A DNA stretch of 24,922 bases from a bacterium (GTDB lineage: Bacteria; Patescibacteriota; CPR2; UBA1875; JAJYID01). Of this stretch, positions 15,158 to 23,439 are shown in pieces; the stretch's first letter is position 1, and each line of letters starts with the position of its first letter. The stretch spans positions 1-24,922 of the forward strand of contig JAKANV010000001.1 in the NCBI GenBank assembly GCA_021823605.1, written 5' to 3'. The notes under the pieces were generated by a model. The model was not told the DNA's origin and ran no database searches. It worked only from the letters and a program-made list of their open reading frames with translations. The position numbers and the translations under genes are program-made.

Positions 15158-15705
15158 AGCAACTAAAAATTCTAGAGATTGGGTCCGGCAAGAATTTCTA
15201 CAAAGGCAAGAAAACTGAAGATGTGGTTCATCTTGATGCTGTTAAGTTACAACATGTTGAAATAGTCCATAATCTTAATAACTTCCCCTATCCTTTTGAG
15301 AAGGATACTTTTAATGTTGTTATTGCAAATCACGTACTGGAACACCTAGACCATTTCTTAGAAACTATGAATGAAATCCATAGAATACTTAGACCGGGAG
15401 GAACTGTCAAAATAAAGGTACCTTACTTTGGCTCACCGAATGCTTTTACTGACCCAACACATAAAAAATTTTTCACCAAAGAATCTTTTGATTATTGGGA
15501 CAAAACGACAGAATATGGATTTGAATATAACCATCAAGTTAATAAGTCGTTTTACCTGATTGAGAAAAAATTGATATTTGCGAAGGGATTGAAATATAGC
15601 CTTGTCAGTTGGATAGAAAACAAGAAACCCGCTTTCTATGAGGTCCACATTTCAAGGATAATCCCGGCAGACGAAATATACTTTGAGTTGGGAAAAGATA
15701 AATGA
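15154..15705 (+). CDS. Class I SAM-dependent methyltransferase
   Basis: 183 aa. Rossmann-type methyltransferase with motif I LEIGSGKN (7-14), an acidic strand end (DAV near 28), motif IV-like NHVLEHLD, and RILRPGGTVKI (motif VI region). This is the Methyltransf_11 pattern. The gene overlaps both neighbours by ATGA, so it belongs to the glycan operon. Likely substrates are a sugar of the repeat unit or the sugar chain end, but this is inferred from context only; small-molecule or lipid substrates cannot be ruled out. Confidence 0.87.
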   Translation: MKQLKILEIGSGKNFYKGKKTEDVVHLDAVKLQHVEIVHNLNNFPYPFEKDTFNVVIANHVLEHLDHFLETMNEIHRILRPGGTVKIKVPYFGSPNAFTDPTHKKFFTKESFDYWDKTTEYGFEYNHQVNKSFYLIEKKLIFAKGLKYSLVSWIENKKPAFYEVHISRIIPADEIYFELGKDK

Positions 15706-16811
15706 AAATAGCAGTAAATTTAATACCTTATACAACATATCAAGGGATTGAGACATATACAAGAAATCTCATTTTAAGCCTGCAGAAAACGCCCGATATT
15801 GAGATAATTCTGATAAAACACAGCAAATCGCCTAAGTTTCTAGATCTTTCTGGGTCGAATATCAAAAATTTTACTATTGCAATAAAGAAAAGAAAAAGGG
15901 GCAAATTGGCAATATTGCAACAAACAAAGCTTTTTTTTATTTTAAAAAAGACAAATCCTGATTTTCTGCTCTGCACATCGCCCGCTGCTCCTATTTTTTA
16001 TAGAAAATCAATTATCACCATACATGATTGCGCATACGATAGATTTCCGGAGTTTACTTCTCTAATTAGCAAAGTCTACTTTAAGGTAATGTACTATAAT
16101 GCAAAGATTTTTTCACGGATGATTCTGACAGATTCAGAATTCTCAAAATCTGAGCTGATTAAACGCTATCATATTAAACCTGAAAAAATTAAGGTTGTCT
16201 ATTTAGCACTTCCTAAATTACCTGCTCAAAAAAATAATGCTTTGAATCATTTTAAACTAAAAAACAAAAAGTACTTTATTTATGTAGGGAATACTCGGCC
16301 GAGAAAAAACATCGGGGGGTTATTGAGAAGTTTTAAAATTTTCTTATCTTCACATCCATCTTACAAGCTTGTCATTGCCGGTCGCATAGACGATAGATTT
16401 GTGAACTTGAAAGCTATTATCAAAGAACTCGGGTTAAATAATAACGTTATTTTGACCGATTTTATAAAAGACAGTGAAAAGGTTAATTTAATAAAACACT
16501 CTGCTGCTCACACATTCCCCTCATACTATGAAGGTTTTGGGTTGCCTATCTTGGAAGCACAAAGCTTGGGGGTTCCTGTCCTCACATCAAATACTTCTTC
16601 TATCCCTGAAGTTGCCGGAAAAGGCGCCCTCTACATCGACCCCTGCAATGTCCAAGATATCGCAAGGGGCATGGAACAGATTGTGACTGATACCAAACTA
16701 AGAAAGGAACTGATAGAAGAGGGTCATAAAAATGTAAAGAGGTTTTCTTGGGAGAAAACGGCTAAAGAGTTGGCTGATATACTTGAGGAGCTCAAAAATG
16801 AAGATTCTTGA
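15702..16811 (+). CDS. GT4-family glycosyltransferase (first)
   Basis: 369 aa, GT-B fold. The N-terminal Rossmann half includes ETYTRNLI near residues 19-26, common in retaining GT4 enzymes. The C-terminal half has YVGNTRPRKNI, then the donor-binding EGFGLPILE (E-x7-E) and the SIPEVAGKGA segment. It would add a sugar from a nucleotide donor to the lipid-linked intermediate in the cytoplasm. Starts by ATGA overlap with the methyltransferase. Ends inside the start of the next glycosyltransferase (14-base overlap). The donor and acceptor cannot be determined; the motif spacing is common to mannosyl-, glucosyl- and rhamnosyltransferases. Confidence 0.9.
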   Translation: MKIAVNLIPYTTYQGIETYTRNLILSLQKTPDIEIILIKHSKSPKFLDLSGSNIKNFTIAIKKRKRGKLAILQQTKLFFILKKTNPDFLLCTSPAAPIFYRKSIITIHDCAYDRFPEFTSLISKVYFKVMYYNAKIFSRMILTDSEFSKSELIKRYHIKPEKIKVVYLALPKLPAQKNNALNHFKLKNKKYFIYVGNTRPRKNIGGLLRSFKIFLSSHPSYKLVIAGRIDDRFVNLKAIIKELGLNNNVILTDFIKDSEKVNLIKHSAAHTFPSYYEGFGLPILEAQSLGVPVLTSNTSSIPEVAGKGALYIDPCNVQDIARGMEQIVTDTKLRKELIEEGHKNVKRFSWEKTAKELADILEELKNEDS

Positions 16812-17904
16812 GATAACAAAACTATATTCTCCCTGGATAGGCGGCGTGGAAAAGGTTGTCCAGGATATTGCTGAGGGGATAAACGGCAAAAACGGCCTGA
16901 AGATTGAGGTTTTATGCTGCCAGCCGAAAGGCAGAGGCGAATCTAAGAAGATAAATGGGGTAACAATCCATAAATCTTCAAGCTTGGGCATCGTAAAAAG
17001 CATGCCTGTTTCTTTTTCTTTCTTTACTCAGTTTAAAAAACTTACCAAGGGCTTTGACACGCTCGCTATTCATCAACCATTCCCTTTGGCCGATCTTGCA
17101 GTATTCATTTTCAGGCCAAAAAAGAAGATAATCGTCCATTATCACTTTGACGTGTACAAACAAAAAATTTTGGGGCCCTTTCTTAAACCCTTCGCACTAT
17201 ATACGCTCAAAAAGGCGCAAAATATTATAGTATCCAACCCAAATGTAATCAAAAACTCACCTTATTTGAAGAAATTTAAGGGTAAATGCGTTATCATCCC
17301 CTTCGGTGTAGATGCTAAGAATATTCAGTCATCGACCGATGAGAAAAAAGTATCTGAACTAAAAAAACAATATGGTAATTTCGTCCTTTTCGTTGGTCGT
17401 CTCAGTTATTACAAAGGCATTCAATATTTAATTGAGGCAATGAAAGACATTTCAGCGAATCTCCTGATTGTCGGCTTGGGGCAAGAAGAGAAAAGCTTAA
17501 AGACACTCACTCAAGAGCTTGGGATTGGGAAAAGAGTCTTTTTCTTGGATAAACAGTCAAATGAAGACTTAGGTAACTACTACAAAGCCGCTTCAGCCTT
17601 CGCCCTACCGTCAATATACAAAAGCGAGGCATTTGGCATCGTTTTAATAGAATCGATGGCCTGTGGGACACCCCTGGTGACGACAGAGATAGGTACGGGG
17701 ACCAGTTGGGTAAACAAAGATGGTACAACCGGTTTTGTAGTCCCTCCAAAGGATTCTCTCGCTCTTTCTCAAGCTTTAAAAAAAATATTAGAAAATGATA
17801 ACTTAAGAAAAGATTTCTCTGAAAATTGTCTAAAAATGACGGCTTCAGTCTTCACAATTTCAAAGTTCAAGAAAGAGATTGTCGGCGCTTATACTCAAGA
17901 CTAA
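16798..17904 (+). CDS. GT4-family glycosyltransferase (second)
   Basis: 368 aa from ATG 16798, GT-B fold. The N-terminal half starts MKILEITKLYSPWIGGVEK. In the C-terminal half are FVGRLSYYKGIQYLIEA and the donor site SEAFGIVLIESMACGTPLV, followed by GTGTSWVNKDGTTGF. I chose 16798, not an in-frame TTG at 16783, because GAGGAG lies 7-8 bases upstream of the ATG and the family pattern begins there. Last gene of the operon. Motif set resembles mannosyltransferases of exopolysaccharide clusters, but that is not enough to name the sugar. The gene faces pilA with only 99 bases between the stops. Confidence 0.9.
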   Translation: MKILEITKLYSPWIGGVEKVVQDIAEGINGKNGLKIEVLCCQPKGRGESKKINGVTIHKSSSLGIVKSMPVSFSFFTQFKKLTKGFDTLAIHQPFPLADLAVFIFRPKKKIIVHYHFDVYKQKILGPFLKPFALYTLKKAQNIIVSNPNVIKNSPYLKKFKGKCVIIPFGVDAKNIQSSTDEKKVSELKKQYGNFVLFVGRLSYYKGIQYLIEAMKDISANLLIVGLGQEEKSLKTLTQELGIGKRVFFLDKQSNEDLGNYYKAASAFALPSIYKSEAFGIVLIESMACGTPLVTTEIGTGTSWVNKDGTTGFVVPPKDSLALSQALKKILENDNLRKDFSENCLKMTASVFTISKFKKEIVGAYTQD

Positions 17905-17953
17905 AAAATAACCCCTCATTTCTTTTTTATCTCCCGAGAAAATTACTTTTCAA

Positions 17954-17980
17954 GAAGGTTGAGAATGAACTGCAACCTTC
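17954..17980. terminator. Hairpin between convergent genes, weak bidirectional terminator candidate
   Basis: Perfect 8-bp inverted repeat GAAGGTTG (17954-17961) and CAACCTTC (17973-17980) with an 11-base loop, extendable past one mismatch. No strong T-tract follows on either strand, so a role as an intrinsic terminator is weak. The rest of the 17905-18003 interval shows no gene-like content I can defend. Confidence 0.33.
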
Positions 17981-18003
17981 CTGGAAAAACAGATTTTCTT
18001 GGA

Positions 18004-18384
18004 TTAAGGACCTGAAATAGTTCCTATGCTACCACTACAGTTGCTATCAAATATAGTGAGAGTATAACCAGTCGTTGAAGAGTTAACGCTACCACCACCA
18101 TTAGCACAGTCAGCTGCACCAGTGTTTATACTAACTCCGGTCACTGTTCCTGTTGCAGCAGTAAATGCAGTTCCAGATGTTATAGAAGGATAGTTTCTGT
18201 TTCTGGAATAGTAAGCTTCCATCCCAGCCTGCATTGCCTTTGCGTTGGTTCTGTTTGATGTCTCCTTAGCAGTGTTTCTTGCTACCAAGATGGCACCGAT
18301 GATAAGAGCTGCAAGTACGGCAATGATTGCCATAACAACAACTACTTCGATAAGTGTAAAACCTTGTCTATTTAACTTTTTCAT
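18004..18384 (-). CDS. pilA: Major type IV pilin (PilA-like)
   Basis: 126-aa prepilin. Leader MKKLNRQG (G8) then FTLIEVVVVMA with Glu13 at mature position +5 and a hydrophobic helix to about residue 36, followed by the amphipathic helix (NTAKETSNRTNAKAMQAG). The short beta domain has two cysteines (C93, C116) that can form a D-region-like disulfide. Small size, a separate strong promoter, a near-perfect Shine-Dalgarno and a place next to pilC are what is expected of the highly expressed fibre subunit. A GTG at 18390 lies in frame but overlaps the AAGGAGGTG Shine-Dalgarno, so ATG 18384 is the start. Call as major pilin is inference; the prepilin identity is not in doubt. Confidence 0.92.
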   Translation of the reverse strand: MKKLNRQGFTLIEVVVVMAIIAVLAALIIGAILVARNTAKETSNRTNAKAMQAGMEAYYSRNRNYPSITSGTAFTAATGTVTGVSINTGAADCANGGGSVNSSTTGYTLTIFDSNCSGSIGTISGP

Positions 18385-18387
18385 TTT

Positions 18388-18396
18388 CACCTCCTT
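18388..18396 (-). promoter_or_regulatory. Strong ribosome binding site of pilA
   Basis: Minus strand AAGGAGGTG, a perfect match to the anti-Shine-Dalgarno end, five bases from AAGGAGG to the ATG. It is the strongest such site in the window and it fixes the start at 18384. Confidence 0.85.
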
Positions 18397-18433
18397 CCCC
18401 CCTTTTACAGGGTTTTTCTTTTGTTATGTTAAT

Positions 18434-18462
18434 ATTGAACCAATATGCTTATGTAAAGTCAA
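18434..18462 (-). promoter_or_regulatory. Promoter of pilA
   Basis: Minus strand TTGACT (18457-18462), 17-base spacer ending in TGG, TTCAAT (18434-18439): a near-consensus -35 with an extended -10. Start expected near 18427, leader about 40 bases. Lies directly after the pilC stop, so pilA need not depend on the upstream operon. Confidence 0.62.
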
Positions 18463-18471
18463 TTCCTTTTT

Positions 18472-19695
18472 TTACTTTTTCGGCGTGAAGTTTTGGAAGT
18501 TCTGAATACTGTAAACCGGTAATAAAATACAGATTATTATCGTACCGACGATACCGCCCATTATCACAATCATTATCGGCTCCAGGAGCGACTGCAAACT
18601 CTTCGTCATATTATCAAGCTCATCATCATAGTAATCCGCCATATTTTGTAGCATCGTATCCAACTCACCGGTACTTTCACCGACTGCTATCATTTGTGAG
18701 ACCATTATCGGGAAAAGCTCCTCTTCTTTCAGGGAAGCCGAGAGTGCTTTACCCTGTTTTACCTTATCTTTTACTCTCGTAATTGAATCCGAATATATTA
18801 CATTCGGCATGGCTTCTGAAACTATTTGTAACGCGTCAAGAATAGGAACACCCGACGCGATTAAGCTGGCAAGAGTACGAGTAAAGATAGATAAATATGA
18901 AAGAGCTACAAATTTACCAACCAACGGAACGTTTATCTTTATCCTATGCCAGATGTATTTTCCCGTCTCATTTGTCCTTGTATATATTCTCGCGCTTATA
19001 AATGCTGCTACCGCTACTAACAAAACCAGCAAGAAATATCTAGCTAGAAAATGGCTTGTTGCAATCAAAAATCTCGTAGGCAGCGGGAGGGTGGAGTTAA
19101 AACTTTTATACAAACTTTCCATTTGCGGCAGAATGAAAATTATAAGACCAGCAACGACACCTATAACAACTACTGATAGAAAGGCAGGATAAATAAAAAC
19201 AGTTTTTATCTTCTTTAGGGTTTTATACGTTTTTTCTGTTTGATCTGCCATATGAACCAAAACTTCATCAATCTTACCACTGGCCTCACCGGCAGCAATA
19301 ATGCTAATGTCGGTTTTGTTAAAAGTATCGGGAAAAGCACCAAAAGCAGAAGACATGCTTCCGCCTGCTTCTATGTCACGAGTCATCTGCTCTATCATCT
19401 TTTTTACATTTTTCCGGGAAGTCTGTTCAAGAAGTGTAGATAGAGCTTGAGATATCGGCAATCCAGCATGTGTCATAGTCGCAAGTTGCCTAATAAAGAA
19501 CACTTTATCCTTTCTTGAAACTTTATTGCCGAATGAAATGCCACCCAAAGAGCTCTTTGAAGCTTCCTTAATATCAATAGGAACGATGCCTTTTGAAATC
19601 AAAAGTGTAGATGCAGCCTGTTCACTCTCCGCTTCTATTATGCCCTGTGCTGCCGCACCATCTTTACCTCTTGCTTTGTAGCTAAACTCTCTCAT
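18472..19695 (-). CDS. pilC: Type IV pilus inner-membrane platform protein PilC (GspF family)
   Basis: 407 aa, normal for the family. Two cytoplasmic T2SSF domains (about 65-187 and 266-389), each carrying the RQLATMTHAGLPIS or TRTLASLIASGVPIL motif and the GEASGKIDEVL or GESTGELDTML motif. Membrane segments at about 165-190, 215-237 and 370-395. It is the membrane platform on which PilB and PilT turn, feeding pilins into the fibre. Starts 3 bases after the pilT stop, so pilT and pilC are cotranscribed. Ends 10 bases before the pilA -35. Confidence 0.95.
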   Translation of the reverse strand: MREFSYKARGKDGAAAQGIIEAESEQAASTLLISKGIVPIDIKEASKSSLGGISFGNKVSRKDKVFFIRQLATMTHAGLPISQALSTLLEQTSRKNVKKMIEQMTRDIEAGGSMSSAFGAFPDTFNKTDISIIAAGEASGKIDEVLVHMADQTEKTYKTLKKIKTVFIYPAFLSVVVIGVVAGLIIFILPQMESLYKSFNSTLPLPTRFLIATSHFLARYFLLVLLVAVAAFISARIYTRTNETGKYIWHRIKINVPLVGKFVALSYLSIFTRTLASLIASGVPILDALQIVSEAMPNVIYSDSITRVKDKVKQGKALSASLKEEELFPIMVSQMIAVGESTGELDTMLQNMADYYDDELDNMTKSLQSLLEPIMIVIMGGIVGTIIICILLPVYSIQNFQNFTPKK

Positions 19696-19698
19696 TTT

Positions 19699-20772
19699 TT
19701 ATCCGTGAAGAAGCCTTTCAAGCTCTTTTATATCAATTGCATAACCTTTAGCCTCATCGAGCGTGATTCTGCCGGTTTTAATAAGACTTGCGAGCGTTCT
19801 ATCCATTGCCTGCATTCCTTCTGAAGCGCCGGTCTGAATAACTGCCTCAAGCTGGTGAGTTTTCTGCTCACGAATGATATTTCTGACGGCCGGAGTAACA
19901 ACTAGAATCTCAGCCGCCGCAATACGTCCTCCGCCAATTGACGGGATAAGACGCTGAGAGACTATACCCTGTAAAATATTTGAAAGCTGAACTCTTATCT
20001 GTTGCTGCTGATGCGGCGGAAATACGTCTATCATTCTGTCTACTGACTGAGCAGCATTGTTTGTATGTAAAGTAGCGAAAACCAGATGCCCAGTTTCAGC
20101 AATGGTAATAGCCGCTGCGATAGTTTCAAGGTCACGCATTTCACCGATTAAAACTACGTCAGGATCTTCACGGAGAACACTCCTTAAAGCAGCCGCGAAA
20201 GAACGTGTATCATAGTGCACCTCACGTTGCTCAACAATAGATTTTTTATGAGAGTGGGTATACTCAATCGGATCCTCTACTGTAATAATATGGCACGCGC
20301 GTTCGCTATTTATCTTATCCACCATAGCTGCCAAAGTCGTAGATTTACCTGAACCGGTAGGACCCGTCACAAGCACTAAACCTCTCGGATATTCGGTAAA
20401 CTTATCCACTATCTTTGGCATTCCAAGCTGAGTTAGATTTCTAATGGCAACCGGTATCAAACGAAGTGCAAGCCCAACATTACCCTTTTGATGATATGCA
20501 TTTGCCCTAAATCTAGCCAAATCACCATAAGTAAAGGAGAAGTCCACTTCTTTATCGCGTTCTAATATATCTTTTTGTACATCATCAAGAATAGAAAGAG
20601 TCAAATCGTGTACATCTTTATCAGTTAAAGCCCTGGCACCTTCTACTGGGACAAGAGCACCGTCAACCCTAAGCATCGGCGGCACACCAACTGTTAGATG
20701 AAGGTCACTTGCGTCTTTCTTTATAACTTCCTCTAGGAAGTTTTCAATTTTTAGTTTTGCTGTTTCTGCCAT
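19699..20772 (-). CDS. pilT: Pilus retraction ATPase PilT
   Basis: 357 aa hexameric ATPase that powers pilus retraction (twitching, DNA pull-in). PAS-like N-terminal domain, then RecA-like domain with Walker A GPTGSGKST (137-145), Asp box, Walker B DPDVVLIGEMRD (203-214) and His box (TLHTN, 235-239). The AIRNLIRE-like signature specific to PilT is present as AVRNIIRE (295-302), separating it from PilB. No tetracysteine. A clear Shine-Dalgarno and a promoter in front suggest it can be expressed apart from pilB. Confidence 0.96.
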   Translation of the reverse strand: MAETAKLKIENFLEEVIKKDASDLHLTVGVPPMLRVDGALVPVEGARALTDKDVHDLTLSILDDVQKDILERDKEVDFSFTYGDLARFRANAYHQKGNVGLALRLIPVAIRNLTQLGMPKIVDKFTEYPRGLVLVTGPTGSGKSTTLAAMVDKINSERACHIITVEDPIEYTHSHKKSIVEQREVHYDTRSFAAALRSVLREDPDVVLIGEMRDLETIAAAITIAETGHLVFATLHTNNAAQSVDRMIDVFPPHQQQQIRVQLSNILQGIVSQRLIPSIGGGRIAAAEILVVTPAVRNIIREQKTHQLEAVIQTGASEGMQAMDRTLASLIKTGRITLDEAKGYAIDIKELERLLHG

Positions 20773-20780
20773 GTCTTTGG

Positions 20781-20788
20781 CCCTCCTT
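20781..20788 (-). promoter_or_regulatory. Ribosome binding site of pilT
   Basis: Minus strand AAGGAGGG, 8 bases before the ATG at 20772; strong canonical site that fixes the start. Confidence 0.8.
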
Positions 20789-20796
20789 CTACTATT

Positions 20797-20825
20797 ATTC
20801 TATGGAAATACAGTAAATTTTACAA
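20797..20825 (-). promoter_or_regulatory. Promoter of pilT-pilC in the pilB-pilT gap
   Basis: Minus strand TTGTAA (20820-20825), 17-base spacer, TAGAAT (20797-20802). Lies in the 66-base gap, the only sizeable gap between pilM and pilC. Predicted leader of about 18 bases includes the Shine-Dalgarno. Confidence 0.5.
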
Positions 20826-20838
20826 TGCTTTTGCTCTA

Positions 20839-22608
20839 TTACTCTGTTGTTGTTCTTACTACTTCCTCAAGTGTGGTAATACCTGCAAGAGCCTTCAAGA
20901 AGCCATCTTGGCGCATTGTCACCATACCTTGCTTAACTGCTGCCTCTTGAATATCGCTGGAGGAAGCATGCCCGACAATGAGATCTTCAATCTTTTCAGT
21001 TACACTAAATATCTCATAAACACCGGTTCTGCCCCAGTAACCCGTATTCTTACAATAGTCACAGCCTTTTCCTTTATATAACTTAAATTTTTCATCTTCC
21101 ATAAAAGGCAGGCTGTCGAATCCCAACTCTTGTGTTTTTTCTTTCGGGTCACTCTTTGAAGGCAAAATACCTTTTAAAGATAATTTAATAGCTTTAACAA
21201 GGCTCGGACTGGCCTCATATTCTTCCTTACAATGATCGCATATCTGCCTTACAAGTCTTTGGGCTATAACAGTATTTACTGTTGAGGCAATAAGAAATGG
21301 CTCAATATCCATTTCGAGAAGTCTTGGCAGTGCTCCGGCAGCAGAATTGGTATGAAGAGTGGAAAGTACAGTATGGCCGGTAAGCGCTGACTGAACTGCT
21401 AACTCAGCGGTTTCTTTATCACGAATTTCTCCGACCATTATCACATCAGGATCCTGACGCAAGATGGAACGTAAACCGGAAGAAAATGTCAAACCTACCG
21501 CATTATTCACTTGTATCTGGTTAATGCCATTAATATTATATTCTACCGGGTCCTCAACCGTGATAATGTTGACGCTTGGTTTATTTATCTTTGATAAAAC
21601 GGCATACAAAGAAGTAGATTTACCCGAACCGGTTGGACCTGTCGCCAAGATCATGCCATGAGGTTTCTTCGTGCCTTCCTCAATGATTCTAAAAGCTCTT
21701 CCTTTTATGCCAAGATTTTCAAGTGTAATGATGCCGCTTGTCTTGTCCAAAAGCCTGATAACAACTTTTTCGCCGTAAACAATTGGGGTTATAGAAATAC
21801 GAAGGTCAATTTCCCGGTCTTCAAGATTTAACTGAAAACGACCGTCTTGCGGAACACGATGCTCGTCTATTTTCAGGTTCGAAAGTATTTTGATACGTGA
21901 AACAAGTGCGGGATGGATGTGCTTGGGCAACGTCATTGTATTATACAAAATACCATCAATTCGATATCTGACCTTAATCTCTTTTTCCCTCGGTTCAATA
22001 TGGATGTCTGATGCCCTAGACTTAGCCGCATATTCTAATATCGTATTTAAAGCTCTGGTAATCGGTGCGTCTTGGGTAATAACAGCGGCATCACCCTCTT
22101 TACCCTCGTCTTCCTTTAAGTTTATCTCAGGAGGCTTCTCCATATTGCCAATAACATTTTGAACCTCAACCGAGTAATCGTCATATTGATTTAGGGCCTT
22201 CCTCATACCTTCTTCAGAAGCAAAGTAAGGCTTCAGTTTCAACCCGGTCTTTTTCTCAACATACTCGATGGCCATAATATCGTTGGGGTCAGTCATGGCT
22301 ACATTCAGGAAATCACCGACTTTGCCGAAAGATACCAGCTTGTATTTCTCAGCTATATCTTTACTGACAATATTTAGAATCGCCTTATCAATTTTTTTCT
22401 GGGATAAATCGACATAAGGCAAGCCCATGGTTACCGCCATAGCCTTTGTCAGGCCTTCTTTTGGTATCTCTGGCATATCATTTAATATCTTTTGTATTGG
22501 TTTGCCAGTTTCAGCGCTCTCAACCTTAATAAGGTCAAGCTGCTTTTGTGTCAGTAGACCTAGCTTGACCAGAAAATCTTCAAGTTTTTTTTCGTTTCTA
22601 ACAGCCAT
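20839..22608 (-). CDS. pilB: Pilus extension ATPase PilB
   Basis: 589 aa. N-terminal MshEN-like domain (about 1-150), a family fold that can bind c-di-GMP in some members, although I cannot confirm the binding motif here. Then the ATPase domain with Walker A GPTGSGKST (324-332), Asp box, Walker B DPDVIMVGEIRD (386-397) and His box. A zinc-binding tetracysteine (C457, C460, C516, C519) marks it as PilB/GspE, not PilT; the insertion between the two cysteine pairs is longer than usual. It powers pilin addition via PilC. The ATG is 2 bases after the TAG of the small upstream gene, with no clear Shine-Dalgarno, so translation is probably coupled. Confidence 0.96.
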   Translation of the reverse strand: MAVRNEKKLEDFLVKLGLLTQKQLDLIKVESAETGKPIQKILNDMPEIPKEGLTKAMAVTMGLPYVDLSQKKIDKAILNIVSKDIAEKYKLVSFGKVGDFLNVAMTDPNDIMAIEYVEKKTGLKLKPYFASEEGMRKALNQYDDYSVEVQNVIGNMEKPPEINLKEDEGKEGDAAVITQDAPITRALNTILEYAAKSRASDIHIEPREKEIKVRYRIDGILYNTMTLPKHIHPALVSRIKILSNLKIDEHRVPQDGRFQLNLEDREIDLRISITPIVYGEKVVIRLLDKTSGIITLENLGIKGRAFRIIEEGTKKPHGMILATGPTGSGKSTSLYAVLSKINKPSVNIITVEDPVEYNINGINQIQVNNAVGLTFSSGLRSILRQDPDVIMVGEIRDKETAELAVQSALTGHTVLSTLHTNSAAGALPRLLEMDIEPFLIASTVNTVIAQRLVRQICDHCKEEYEASPSLVKAIKLSLKGILPSKSDPKEKTQELGFDSLPFMEDEKFKLYKGKGCDYCKNTGYWGRTGVYEIFSVTEKIEDLIVGHASSSDIQEAAVKQGMVTMRQDGFLKALAGITTLEEVVRTTTE

Positions 22609-22610
22609 GG

Positions 22611-22850
22611 CTAGAAGTTAGCAAATGGATTATCTCTTCCTATATTATCCATTGGGGGTGAGCCATAATCTTTTCTCTTCTGCAGTTTGTTAATCGTGTC
22701 TGTATCAATCTGACCGGTAAACTCTATGGTTGCTTTATTCTGAGTAGTTGTCGGTTGGGATTTTGGCATTAAGCCTTTTGAAACAAAGTATGCAGCTAGA
22801 ATGATAACCAGCGCACAAATGACTACTACGATGATATCTGTTTTCTTCAT
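22611..22850 (-). CDS. Small single-pass membrane protein with NPF motif, PilP-like candidate
   Basis: 79 aa from ATG 22850, chosen over an in-frame upstream start at 22877 because it leaves a 1-base gap after the pilO stop and begins directly at the membrane segment. One N-terminal helix (MKKTDIIVVVICALVIILAA), a Thr/Gln-rich linker, and a C-terminal motif IGRDNPFANF. Short RxNPF/RDPF-like motifs occur in PilP and GspC-type linker proteins. The position between pilO and pilB, where pilP would be, suggests a reduced linker for a system without an outer membrane. Homology is not established; I do not recognise a named family. Confidence 0.65.
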   Translation of the reverse strand: MKKTDIIVVVICALVIILAAYFVSKGLMPKSQPTTTQNKATIEFTGQIDTDTINKLQKRKDYGSPPMDNIGRDNPFANF

Positions 22851-22851
22851 T

Positions 22852-23439
22852 TTACTTTGCCTCCTCCGGTTGGCCACTATTCTCGCTTCTATAATAAGCC
22901 GTATAACTTAAGCTCACTGTAAAACTGTTTTGGCTGTTTATTTGGAAACTATTTAAGTGCAAATACCTTAAAGTGTTTTCAGACTCACTAAGAAGTCTTT
23001 TTAGGGTCGCATAGTCAGGAAAAGTAACACTGATATTAGAACCCAGCGTACTGATACCTTCTGTCCCTGCAGCAGCACTAGTACCAGCACCCTCGCTAAC
23101 AGAATTGCCTGTGCCATTGCCTGTGCCGCCTATGCTTGTGGCCAATCCATTTAACTGGATAAATAAATCTCCAACTTCCTTTTTGGTCGGTATTGCTCTA
23201 TACACAACTCGTGACTGTTCGCGAAGTTCATCTTCTTTGACTTTAAACTCTTTGAGTTTTGCCAGTTTTTGTTCGGCTATGCTAAGTTCCTCTTTGTTTT
23301 CTTTAAGATCTTTGTCGACTTTTCCGATGCTCTTAAATGATGGCACGATAATAAAAATCAAGGCCAAAATTACTACCAACGAGGTAACAGCAATTACCCC
23401 TCCAAACCAATAATACTTATCAAGTTTTTTATCTACCAT
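22852..23439 (-). CDS. pilO: Type IV pilus alignment protein PilO
   Basis: 195 aa. One membrane helix (about 12-35), a charged coiled coil (about 37-75), then a ferredoxin-like periplasmic/extracytoplasmic domain interrupted by a Gly/Ser/Thr-rich stretch (about 103-131). The AIPTKKEVGDLFIQL segment matches the PilO pattern. With PilN and PilM it forms the alignment subcomplex. The start overlaps pilN by 7 bases (ATG at 23439, pilN stop 23433-23435), with AAGGAA upstream. The low-complexity insert looks family-atypical. Confidence 0.88.
   Translation of the reverse strand: MVDKKLDKYYWFGGVIAVTSLVVILALIFIIVPSFKSIGKVDKDLKENKEELSIAEQKLAKLKEFKVKEDELREQSRVVYRAIPTKKEVGDLFIQLNGLATSIGGTGNGTGNSVSEGAGTSAAAGTEGISTLGSNISVTFPDYATLKRLLSESENTLRYLHLNSFQINSQNSFTVSLSYTAYYRSENSGQPEEAK

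Noticed and set aside
17826..18020. A 64-codon plus-strand frame running past the end of the last glycosyltransferase, with a protein-like tail after 17904
   Set aside because: It mostly lies inside the glycosyltransferase in another frame, has no start signal, and overlaps the pilA stop. About 39 codons open by chance is not rare in AT-rich DNA. A degraded gene tail cannot be excluded without a search.
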